64,000 bases of DNA, taken from NCBI GenBank assembly GCA_021613535.1, contig CP075492.1, positions 8,246,001-8,310,000 on the forward strand. Reading direction: 5' to 3'. A program made the translations under genes and the position numbers. Positions 52,072 to 62,079 of the stretch are shown here, one piece after another (positions within the stretch are counted from its first letter, which is position 1; each line of letters starts with the position of its first letter). The DNA is from Adineta vaga (lineage: Eukaryota; Rotifera). The notes under the pieces were generated by a model that was not told where the DNA came from, made no database searches, and worked only from the letters and a program-made list of their open reading frames with translations.

Positions 52072-53170
52072 TTAATAAACCATTTGTTGAGCCACTGGAT
52101 TAAATAATGATAATTGATTAGAAAACGTATTCGCTGGTGTTGATAGTGTTTGACCAGCTGCCATCATTGGCATACCGTTTGGAATCATTCGACCTTGTTG
52201 CATCATTGGATGATAACCAAATGGCATACCTTGACGAGCCATAGGATACATATAGTTTTGAGGAACATATGATGATGGCATTTGAACCGGTCGATACATC
52301 ATTTGTTGTTGAGCTTGTTGTGGCATCATACTCATCGATTGTGGTTGTTGTGGTGGTGGTAACATCATCATATTCGATGGTGCTGCTGGAGCACCTGGAT
52401 TCATAGATGTTGGCTGGATGTATTCATAACTTGAATCCGATGAAAAACTTGGATTATGTTCAAGAGCATTATGAACTAAAGCTGGACGTCCAACAGAACC
52501 AGTAATAGATGGTGTATGATAGGGATTATACGAAGTCATAAGACCATTCGAAAATGATGGTAATGTATTACAAGGATGGTTGTATGGTGAACTTGGTTGA
52601 CTAAAACCACTGCGAACTGGTCGATCAACTTTAATTACTCTAAAATAGAATAAGATACAGAGATCATTGACACATTAAAGTGAATATATACCGTGTTCGA
52701 ACAATTGGTGGTGGTGCTTCTTCATGCATTTCTTTTTGAATAATACGTGGAGGTGGTGTACGTGGTTGTTCAATAACACGTTCAAGAATTTCTTGAGGTT
52801 GGGGTCGAATAATAACCTAGATAGTATGTAAGAAAAAAAGATTATTTCATTAGTTTTATCGCCATAGTTCAAAACTTACACGTTCCATAACAAGTGCTTC
52901 AGGAGTTGGAGCTCGTTCAACAACTCGTTTAATAATTGGTGGTGGTGTTTGAGCACGTACAACATCACGAGAACATTGCATATCTCGTGTTATTATTTGA
53001 CCTTGATATTCATAACTATCTGTACTTTCACTATCCGATGAAAAGGATTCAGGCGAATAGGAACTTTGCCGATCATCATATGTATTTGGATAACCAGCTG
53101 ACATTAATGTTGGATCAATATTGTAACCAAGTGCAGCTCCACCATTTGGATAGGCGAATCGATAAGACAT
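52072..53170 (-). CDS. Alveolin-like Pro/Val/Arg repeat protein with Met/Gln/Pro-rich tail
   Basis: Three exons (52880-53170, 52692-52816, 52072-52639) join in frame to 327 residues. The N-terminal 75 residues are Tyr/Ser/Asp-rich. The middle consists of alternating charged and proline units, such as PPPIIKRVVERAPTPEALVM, ERVIIRPQPQEILERVIEQ and PRTPPPRIIQKEM. This pattern is typical of alveolin-type and other cytoskeletal coat proteins. The tail is Met/Gln/Pro-rich and low-complexity (NMMMLPPPQQPQSMSMMPQQ). There is no signal peptide or TM helix. A structural role is plausible from composition only; I recognise no orthologue. Confidence 0.75.
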
Positions 53171-53698
53171 ATCTTATTTTGAGTTGAACGTTTGTATGAA
53201 AAGTGAATAGATAGTGAAAAGTGCTGTCTATTGTCACACATTTACTATCACCGATATGGTTCAATGCATTTTGAAAAAGACCAATCAAAAGGACATATTC
53301 AAATCAAAAAGAAAAACGATAGAACGACGGGACAATGACCTCGTTAATGAAAATTTAAAATGAACCATTGCGCTGTTCAATGTCTTTCGCTCTCTTGATC
53401 AATTTAATCAGCACTTGAAGCTATCAATTAGTTTCTTTTTTTAAAACGAACATCACACTATACACATAAAACTACTTCTCCCATATAACCATTCTTTATT
53501 AAATATCGATTTCTCTCTATGCATGATAAATTACAGAAAACTAGATAACAATCATGAAGATTGATACTTGATTTCTTCTTTTTTTTTTATTTTGTTTATT
53601 TTGACTGAAGAAAGATAAAATAAAATTTTTGTTCATTGCTCACTCGATATTCTTATCAAGAGAAAAAAGGTAGAGACAAAATGTTGTTTATTTGTATT
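53171..53698. other. Spacer between repeat protein and peptide precursor 1
   Basis: AT-rich, with the promoter of the Pro-rich protein on one side and the precursor's 3' UTR on the other. No gene is seen. Confidence 0.55.
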
Positions 53699-54043
53699 TT
53701 ATTTGCCCAATCCTGATGCAAATTTAGCAGATGCAAGTCGTTTACCCAAACCGGAAGCAAATTTTGCATGTGATAAACGTTTGCCAAGACCGCTAGCAAA
53801 TTTAGCTGAAGCTAAACGTTTACCAAGACCGCTAGCGAATTTAGCTGAAGCTAAGCGTTTGCCAAGACCACTGGCAAATTTTGCCGAAGCAAGACGTTTA
53901 TCCAAATCAGATGAATCTTCTGAACTGGTAATAACATCCACTGATTCATCACTGTCAAGGTAGGTTGTTGATTGAACAGTGTTGAAATTGAAAAGAAACA
54001 GGACGGCGAGAAGACCAACAAGAACAATTAATTTTGTCTGCAT
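53699..54043 (-). CDS. Neuropeptide precursor with five LxxAKFASGL-amide copies
   Basis: A single exon of 114 residues starts at ATG 54041-54043. A strong signal peptide (about 1-25, MQTKLIVLVGLLAVLFLF...) is followed by an acidic Ser/Asp spacer ending DLDKR. Five 13-residue units come next: LASAKFASGLGKR three times, LSHAKFASGLGKR once, and LASAKFASGLGK at the stop. Each unit has a Gly donor for amidation and a KR dibasic site. Predicted products are therefore four LASAKFASGL-amide and one LSHAKFASGL-amide. This is the textbook layout of a multi-copy regulatory peptide precursor processed in the secretory pathway. I do not recognise the peptide family, so the receptor is unknown. Confidence 0.9.
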   Translation of the reverse strand: MQTKLIVLVGLLAVLFLFNFNTVQSTTYLDSDESVDVITSSEDSSDLDKRLASAKFASGLGKRLASAKFASGLGKRLASAKFASGLGKRLSHAKFASGLGKRLASAKFASGLGK

Positions 54044-56363
54044 ATTGTTTGATAATAGAATAGTATTAGTAATAAGTTAATCGTAGGAACTAAAATCAGA
54101 AGAACAACACAATCTTCGTGTACTCAATCGTTTTTAAAAGATATATGAAAAAAAACAAGCGAATTCTCTGGAGAAAACCGAAATGAAAATACGTAACTGA
54201 AAGGGAGTGATGATGATGTATGGGAAAATTATATTTAAGTATGAATTATTTTTATGAAGATTCTATATAGTAGTTCCCGGAAAGAAAAACAGTTCATTGT
54301 TTTTCTGATAATGAAAAAAAGAAAGACTAATCATTCATTGAATATGTACGTCATCATTTATGATAAGTATTTTCATATTTGTATTTGTTCGATTAAAATC
54401 TCTTGAAGAAATAAAAAAAGAGATAGATTCTTTTGAATGATTGATTTACATACATACGTAAAGAAAACATACGAAATAGAAAATTAATGATGATTAATGA
54501 ATAAATAGTGGAGGTGGTAATTGAAAAAGTAGGCGAATCTTTTCATCTGTCGATTAGATAAATATACGTAATAATAACAAAAAGAAAAAGATTTATCCAT
54601 AATGAATGAAACTAGTTTTTCTTGTGTGCAAAAAGAAAAAGAATACTTCATATCTCTACTAACACTAAGAGAAAGAAAACGTCACAAACAATGAGTTTCG
54701 GATGTATTCTTCGTAGGAGAAATTCTTGATCTTTTGTTCTCAACTTCAAGAGACACCGCAAACGTAACACATTATTCTATTTCAGATGTCAACTACATAT
54801 TCTCTTCCAAATCTGATTGATCGTTCACAGAAGACTATTCAGTTAGTTTAGAACGACGAAAGATTTTCCTTTCTTTTTTTTATTCTTTGACTTCAAGCAA
54901 GATAAGATCTCGATGTTCAATTGAGCTCGTCTGATCAATTTAAGATAGTATCAATCAAGGAAAAGATTGATAAAAAAAAGAAAACTTTTTCGCTATATGT
55001 CAAAAAATATTATTTGAAAGATAAGATTATTTACTCAAGTAGAATATTCTAACCAATTGAATTCGTGATATTTATTGAGATGTTATCTGATCGAATGATC
55101 ATCAAAGTTTTTTATGCCCTTCATATCAGTTTGTTGAGAAAAGTAACATGAAGGTGTTTCATTTCCATATAGTTTAACTAACAGTATCAGAAAATAGAAA
55201 GCTTTTGGGATTCATTGCTTACTGAAGTCATTTGTAGTTGGAATTATTGCTGAATAGATTATGAATTTATTGTGTTGATAAAATACAAGGTTAAATATAA
55301 ATGTAGCGGGTTAGTATGCTCCTTTTTCTGGAAGAAGATCACATAGAATAGGTACAACAACAGAGAAATTGTTTCATTAATCTGCTTTTATTAAACATTG
55401 AAAACCAGAGAGAAAATGTTATGGGAAATCTTATACGAAGAATATTAAGCAAAGAAACAATTCTAATTAAAATTTTACATTTGATTTATAAGATGTTTTG
55501 ATGAGATAAGAGTTCATCATAGAAAAGTTTGATTTGATACGCTATGATGCTTTGTATCAAAAAACAATGTTATTTTCCCAACATACCTTTTTTGATTAAG
55601 CAAAAAAGAATTCGATTGGATCATGCTATATTGATATGTTGAAACAGGATACACCATTCATTGGTATTCACGGACTCTTTATGCTTGTAGGCAAACGTTT
55701 ATATTCTTCTCTTCATTCGCAGATGATTTCTAGTGGCTAGACCACTATTTTAATAAAGTGTGTGAGGGAGGAAAGAGTCAAATTACACTTCGACGTAATC
55801 AAACTGAGTGTATCGACCTTCTAAGTGGAAATAATCCATAGAAAGACTTTTGTCTACTATTTATTTCATATCGATGCGATATCTCCATAATCCGACGATG
55901 ACAATACTTCAAACCAATAGATTTCGAACTTCCATTTGATACTTACTATTACAAATATTGATGCAATAACTTTTCTTACGATCGCATATGTTCGAGAACG
56001 ACAGAATAAACCTGTCACTTCAAATTTGAATTGATGTAAGAATGTGTCATGTAATCTTCGCAAGACATTTCATTTCTTCAACATAAAGAAATTTCAAACA
56101 CATTATTTCATTATTATTGCTGAATAATACCCAGTCAATATTTGCTATAATTTATTGAATAAAATACTTCGATAAATTTCATTTGCATTCGATCCGAGAA
56201 AAAAAGGTAAATTTTTTTTAAAAAGAAACCTACTAACGTATGTCTATAGATCACAACGATTGACTTTTCGATTGTAAATTTACATAATAACTAATAACAA
56301 CGGTTGTATAAATGAACAAAAGAAAATCAAATCAACTTTTTTTTCTTTTTCGAATTGCAGACA
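54044..56363. other. Intergenic region upstream of peptide precursor 1
   Basis: The 2.3 kb of AT-rich sequence should include the precursor's promoter, with a weak TTTAAAA-type element near 54132 on the minus strand. No exon is supported; open frames such as the one ending near 55866 lack gene-like features. Confidence 0.5.
56342..56360 (+). promoter_or_regulatory. Pyrimidine tract and AG acceptor immediately before an ATG
   Basis: A T/C-rich tract ending TTGCAG stops three bases before the ATG of the small TM gene. It is either the acceptor of a 5'-UTR intron or a spliced-leader trans-splice site. Confidence 0.5.
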
Positions 56364-56633
56364 ATGAATTCTACTCTAATAGATCTCCGTGAATTATCAC
56401 AATCATCAGATATTTCCATTTCAGGAGGTATTAATACACGTCAATGGCTTGTAATTATTGGTATAGTCACAATCATTCTATTACTATTATCAATATGTAT
56501 ACGATGTATTTTTCATCTACGTCATATTTATCAACATATTGAAATTGACGATCATAAATCGAAATGTGAATATTCAAACTATCAACCTATTTCATTGAAT
56601 GATTTTTCTGCTAGATCTATCTATACTGTTTAA
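56364..56633 (+). CDS. Small single-TM protein
   Basis: An 89-residue open frame starts at ATG 56364. A short polar, potentially glycosylated N-terminus (NST) precedes one hydrophobic helix (about residues 28-48, WLVIIGIVTIILLLLSICI) with flanking Cys residues. A cytosolic tail of about 40 residues follows, His/Tyr/Ser-rich and ending ARSIYTV. No signal peptide precedes the helix, so type III topology is likely. It has no recognised family. The tight upstream splice acceptor and biased codons support a real gene. Confidence 0.6.
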   Translation: MNSTLIDLRELSQSSDISISGGINTRQWLVIIGIVTIILLLLSICIRCIFHLRHIYQHIEIDDHKSKCEYSNYQPISLNDFSARSIYTV

Positions 56634-57054
56634 TGAAATCTTCTTCTTCTTCTTTTTTTCTATTGTATTGTTCAACTTTCTCATCAATTATATGCATGAA
56701 AAAATCCTTGGTAATCATTTAAATGAATTATTACCTATATTTCCTAATAGATAAAATACTTTCATTGTCTTGTTTGACAATAGCATGATAATGAGTTCAA
56801 AAAATGTCTCTAAGGAATAAATCGCCTTTTCCGTTAACTAATGACAAACAAGTCTTTGTTATTGTTGTTGATGTTTTATTCAATATTTCTCAAAGAATGA
56901 ATAGAATTGATGTTCTTAATTAAGAATTGCATGAATAAATCTAGAGAATAGACGAGATGTTTTTTCTTTTTATTTAAAAATTTTCCTTTTTTTAAATAGA
57001 GTTCAAGATAATTGAATTAGAATGGAATTATTTTTTTGAATTTGGTCAAAGCAT
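56634..57054. other. Convergent 3' spacer
   Basis: Lies between the stops of the small TM gene (+) and peptide precursor 2 (-). AT-rich, with candidate poly(A) signals for the + gene near 56816 and 56934. Confidence 0.5.
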
Positions 57055-57297
57055 TCATTCATTATTGGCCATGGATGCTGATCGTTTCCAAAAATGACGA
57101 TATGGTGCACGTTTCCAAAAGCGTGATTTGGCAGCACGAACATCGAGTTGGTGAGATGGAGCATAGTTGTCTAAGTCCACCCAATCCATATGTGTAGCTG
57201 CATGATCATCATGGTCAAGCGAAACACTCGATGAAAGTGTAACACCAATGATAAGAATGAAAAAACAGAGAATTGTATTGATGAAAATTGTACGCAT
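57055..57297 (-). CDS. Neuropeptide-type precursor with two FW-ending peptides
   Basis: An 80-residue precursor starts at ATG 57295-57297. A signal peptide (about 1-26) is followed by an acidic, His/Asp-rich spacer. Two short segments then end at dibasic sites: AAKSRFW-KR (preceded by Arg) and APYRHFW-KR. The C-terminal piece is SASMANNE. Both peptides share the pattern A-x(2-3)-R-x(0-1)-F-W before KR. There is no Gly before KR, so they should carry a free C-terminus. A 5'-UTR intron (GTAAGA donor near 57350, CTAG acceptor near 57317) is visible. Layout supports a secreted regulatory peptide; the family is not recognised. Confidence 0.75.
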   Translation of the reverse strand: MRTIFINTILCFFILIIGVTLSSSVSLDHDDHAATHMDWVDLDNYAPSHQLDVRAAKSRFWKRAPYRHFWKRSASMANNE

Positions 57298-58352
57298 GAT
57301 TACTAAATTGAATATCTAGAGAAGACCAAATGAACAAGAATATTCTTACCAAGTTTAGAGATGATAATCGATTGATTGAAGTTGTATCGAATGATGGTAA
57401 AATAGAAAATTTCTTCGAATAAAAGTCTCTCTCTCTCTCTCTTGACTTTTCGGTAGTCAATGATCTCTCGTTTTTTTCTCTTTTCAAGATTTCTTCATAT
57501 CGATTAGTAAATCCATTAATCTATTCAAATAAATCAAAAAGAAATGTCAACAATTTTTTCTTCTTTTTGATTGTATAGTTATTTTCCGATGTTATTCAAG
57601 ATTTTGATATAGAATCGGCAAATATCAAAATGAAAATAAGGAAGTTATTTGAATCTCTTTGATAGAACTTTCAAGTATCCCACGCTTTTAAGTACTTTTT
57701 CATTACAATCATTTTCATCACCAATTAGTTCAAATGACTAAACGACTAAATTATTGAATTTATTTTGTATTATTATCATCACAGAAATCGATTAAAAATA
57801 GTTAAATATTGCTAACATTTGACATCTGTAAAACAGCTAGTGCATTTTTTTATCACTAATGATCATCTTGAAATAAATGAGAAAACATTATTCATCTTTA
57901 CATAATTATATTTATTATCTCACCCTTCCTTCGTTTTTTTTCTCTTTACGCATGATTTATATTGATCAATTGAAATGAAACGATATGTTTTGTCTTGTCT
58001 TTTGACCATGAAGTGTATTATTCATCATCAGATAAATGAAGTTTTTTTTTGTCTAAACTATTCTTGATGGTCAATGAATTACCTTTTTTCTCAAATGCCT
58101 CAAGCAATTTCGTACCTATTTTCATTATGAAGTTTATGCACATAAAACAAACTGCTCTTCTCACACTCGATAACAGACATCATGATTTCTTCATTTTGAC
58201 CATGCTAAATGCAATAGAAACCCTTCAAGTTACACGTTTCATATCATTATCATTAAAGAAATGACTCTATATAAATATCAGGTATCTTCAGCATATATTA
58301 CTTTTTTCGTGAAATTTGTTTTCATCATCTATACACGTAAACCTATCAAATC
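57298..58352. other. Divergent region between peptide precursor 2 and the Q/Y-rich gene
   Basis: Holds the 5' UTR intron and promoter of precursor 2 (with a CT microsatellite near 57427-57442) and the upstream region of the Q/Y-rich gene. No other gene is supported. Confidence 0.5.
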
Positions 58353-58888
58353 ATGCAATTTCCTCAACAACAACAACAATACGGTGCCTTACCAGCCCAA
58401 GTAAGATATTTTCAAAAGGAGATTTCGAATTAATTCTCTATTTCATTTAGTGTCAACAATGTCTCTTAACACCTGGTTATTCACAACCACAGCAACAATA
58501 TTTTCCCAATAGTGGATACTATCCGCAACAAAACTTCAACAATCCATACCAGCAACAGCAATATCCATTCTATCCTCAACAGCAACAACAACAACAATAT
58601 CCATTCTATCCTCAGCAACAACAACAACAATATCCATTCTATCCTCAACAGCAGCAACAATATTCATTTTATCCTCAACAACAATTTCAATTCTACCCAC
58701 AACAACAGCAACAACAACAATGGCCAAATTTAGCTCAAGGACTTCTAGGACAAAATGCATATGGTTATCAACAATATTGGCCACAACAACAACACCGAGT
58801 TTTTGAACGCCGAAAAACTCCTACAACATCACCTGCTCGTCATGAACAAGAAAAACCGAAGAAAGTCTATGAACGACTTTATTCTTAG
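58353..58888 (+). CDS. Gln/Tyr/Pro-rich low-complexity (prion-like) protein
   Basis: Two exons (58353-58400, MQFPQQQQQYGALPAQ; 58451-58888) join in frame to 161 residues. The middle is a tandem of YPFYPQ followed by 3-7 Gln, repeated about five times, then a Trp/Gly/Tyr-rich segment. A basic tail (KTPTTSPARHEQEKPKKVYE) closes the protein. Two early Cys form CQQC. There is no signal peptide, so the protein is probably cytosolic or nuclear. Composition resembles prion-like, condensate-forming proteins. The second exon has no early ATG of its own, so it is easily missed by simple frame scans. Confidence 0.75.
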
Positions 58889-59785
58889 GGATTTTTCCAT
58901 ATGAATCAAAATAACATTCACTTATTCTTCTTCGTTTTTTTTTCTTACATTCATAGGATTCATTTTTAAAACTTTTTAACTCATTTATTTTCTCAGCAGA
59001 ATAAAAGATTTTCTTTTTATCAAATCACTTTATTTTACCGTCTAATCGATTGTCAAGAGTTCGACATTTACATGAAAGAGTATTTCTCCCTTTTTGATCT
59101 CTACTAGAAAAGACTTCTTTCTTTGCTGATTTGTGAAAAGAGGGAAAAAAAATCAATTAGATTTCTGTCAATAAAACGTCATATGAAATATTCAAAAATA
59201 AATTTCTCTTAAGGTAACATAGTTAACAATCAAGTGTGTGTTTTTTTTTTCTCTTTTTTGAATCAACATGACTAGATTTGATAATTAATCATTGATTAAG
59301 TTTTTCTCTTCTTGAAAAAAAAAGGAAGAAGGAAAAATGTTCAAACAATACATTTTAAATGAAAGGTCAATCAAACAACTTGTAGAAAGAAGAAGAATGA
59401 TTTTTTCCAATGAATAATTCCATTGCATGTCTGATTTGATATTCATTTCGACATGTTCAATTTCTTCATTTACCTTTATCTTTTCCAAAAAAAAAGAAGA
59501 AAAAAAATCAAAGAAAATTGAACAGTAATGAGCGCAAGAAAACAAAACGAGACAAAAATGACAATGACAAAAAAAACGAATGAATGAATGAATGATTGAA
59601 TAGCAAATAAAAATGAAGAGAAAAAAAGTAAATACATAAGTCTGTTTTCCCTCCTTCTCTCTCTCTCTCTCTGCTTTGCTCTTTTTCTTTATACTTCATG
59701 CACATACACCGGGGTATCTGCTCGTAGCCTAGTCGAAAAAAAGAGGAATGAATGATAACCATGACAAGCAAGAGAGTGAGAGATT
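58889..59785. other. Convergent spacer with simple repeats
   Basis: Contains 3' UTRs of the Q/Y-rich and KDM2-like genes and a CT microsatellite near 59657-59675. Poly-A/poly-T runs create spurious frames. No gene is seen. Confidence 0.55.
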
Positions 59786-62079
59786 TTAAACAGCAAACAT
59801 TTGAGGAATATATAAATCTGATTCATTCAACGATTGAGATAAATCATCCAGAGCAACTAGATTTGTATTCATAGATGATGAAGGATCGACTGGCATTCCA
59901 GTTGGATCAGTAGTTCCATTTGTTGCATACATACTTGCGTACAGACGACGCTAAATTAATTTTGAGAAAAAGAATATAGACTATAATGATAAAGTTTCGC
60001 ATACCTTCTTAGCTTCATTCTCCATCACTTCATAATGGTCGGCATAATGTACATTTGGATTCGTCGTTGTTCCATACATACGATAATGTTGTTGTTGCTG
60101 TTGTTGCTGTTGCTGTTGTTGTTGTAAAATATGACGAGAATGTTGTTGTTGCTGTTGTTGAGAAGGATCAAGATAAGGTAATTCAATCAGTCCATTCTTT
60201 CCTTTATTTGTGGTCACTAATGTTCGTCGAACGATAGGTCGTAATTTATACAATGGAGGTTCAGGGGCGTTTGCTGTTATACATTTTGGACATAACCATG
60301 TCTCTGGGATATCATCACTAAATACACCTTCATTAGTAGGAGCATCTGTATGAGAAGACTAGAAAGAAGAAAAATACATTGTCAAGAAGTTTGTTCGATG
60401 TTACTATGAATAAGAAAACTATTGGATTTACATGAAAACATGGTAAATGATGAATTTCCATACAACGTTCACATTCATAAAGAATTTCTTCAGGTTTTAA
60501 TTGAGATAATTTTCGAGAACCTTTCTTTTTCAAGCAAACTTGACATGATGCTGTTGAAGGTAGAATTGGAGCAATACATTGTTTAGTTAAACAACATTGT
60601 TTCATTTTTCCAACGCCACCAAATTTAGGCATATCTTTACAATGTACACATTCGGAACAATCATCTCGACAACATGGTTCACATTGTTTACATCTAGAAG
60701 ATGAACAAAAACAAATCAGCATATAAAACGAAAATAATTGGCAAAATTCATACCGAACACGTTTATGTCGATCTTTTGCAGTGGTACTTTTATCGGTTTG
60801 ATAGTGTTGTTGAGTGGGAGATGTAGTTGGATTGTATTGATTATAATTATTAACATACTGTTGTTGTTGTTGTTGTTGTTGCTGTTGCTGTTGTGGAGAA
60901 TAATAATTTGAAGAATTAGAACTAGCTAATGGTCCACTTAATAGGACAGTTGTTGATGGATGTAATGTAACAACACTTGAACTTGGTTGTTGCATTGACA
61001 ATGTATCATATTGATGAGAAGGATGAAGATGATGAAAAGATGGTTGTTGCATATCGTTGTCAACAGGATTTTTACGTTTTATGCCTTGAAAAGACTCCGT
61101 TTCGTTCTAAGAGAAAGAAAGATATACGCAATGAATGTTATATCATCAATGAAGAGAAGAAGAAAAAACACCATGTCGAAACACGATGACTTTTGTAATA
61201 GTTTATTTAGAGCTCCGACTTTATGTACATGTGTCTATCTCTATTGTTTTTCTTCAGCTTACTTGATTGTTAGTTGAATCGAACGAATAGTGATGATGAT
61301 TATAGTTGTAATGAATTAGTGATTGACCAGTTACTGATAAATGGGGATCATCAGAAGCATGATCAATAAGAAGACGCTAGAAATAAGATTCACTTATATA
61401 TTTATATTAAAGTCCAAGGTTAACAACAAATAGAATGAGAGGTCAAGTGAATTTGACGTGTAAATATCTATTCAGAGGATATATAGACATTGTCATAGTT
61501 CTTTTCTATTGATCAGATTCTTTTAAATAGAAATTATTTAAACAGATGAAATATTAACGAGAGTATTTTATGTATATATTATCGAGGTCAAATAACTAAC
61601 CCTCAAGAGAGAGTGAGTGAGTGAGAGAGAGAGAGATTTTGTTGGGTAAATTCTTTCAATTTAATTTACTATACCTCCATAGATTCCAAAAGTTGTTGTG
61701 GTTGAACGAGATCTTCCGGGATCGATTTGTCTTTTAATTTGCGTAAGAGAGCACATAATGTTTTCAAACCGTCTAGTTCAAATTGAGTCAAATGTTGATG
61801 TGTTACTTCAATGTCTTTATTATTATTATGATTGTTCACTAGCAACAATTGACTTGTTTGACAAGGTTTCAGATCTAAAGGCAGAGCAATAATATATATA
61901 TATATATGTGGAAGAAATTGAGACAAAAGGGCTTCCTATTTGCTGCTCATCATTTGAACAGAATAACAATGGACCTCTCGAAATACGAAGAAGGATAGTG
62001 AATATGAATAAGAAAAGAAAAAAACATCATAGTTTTCAAAAGAAAACGAGAGAGAAGAGATACCTTGATTTACAAACAT
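59786..62079 (-). CDS. KDM2-type CXXC-PHD protein without visible JmjC or F-box/LRR
   Basis: Exons, high to low: 62064-62079 (MFVNQ, tentative), 61675-61874, 61263-61376, 60754-61106, 60432-60693, 60005-60358 and 59786-59950. They sum in frame to 487 residues. The segment HQHLTQFELDGLKTLCALL...DDPHLSVTG matches the linker that follows the JmjC domain in KDM2A/B. Next come a Gln-rich stretch, a CXXC zinc finger (RCKQCEPCCRDDCSECVHC, KFGGVGKMKQCCLTKQCIAP) and a PHD-like finger (CQVC ... YECERC ... WLCPKC). A poly-Gln-containing tail then ends at a clear stop. KDM2 proteins bind unmethylated CpG and demethylate H3K36. The catalytic domain could lie beyond the window if the small first exon is wrong; no F-box/LRR follows. 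Confidence 0.82.

Noticed and set aside
53703-53963. Antisense open frame across the peptide precursor
   Set aside because: Repeat-generated shadow; the minus strand has the signal peptide and processing sites.
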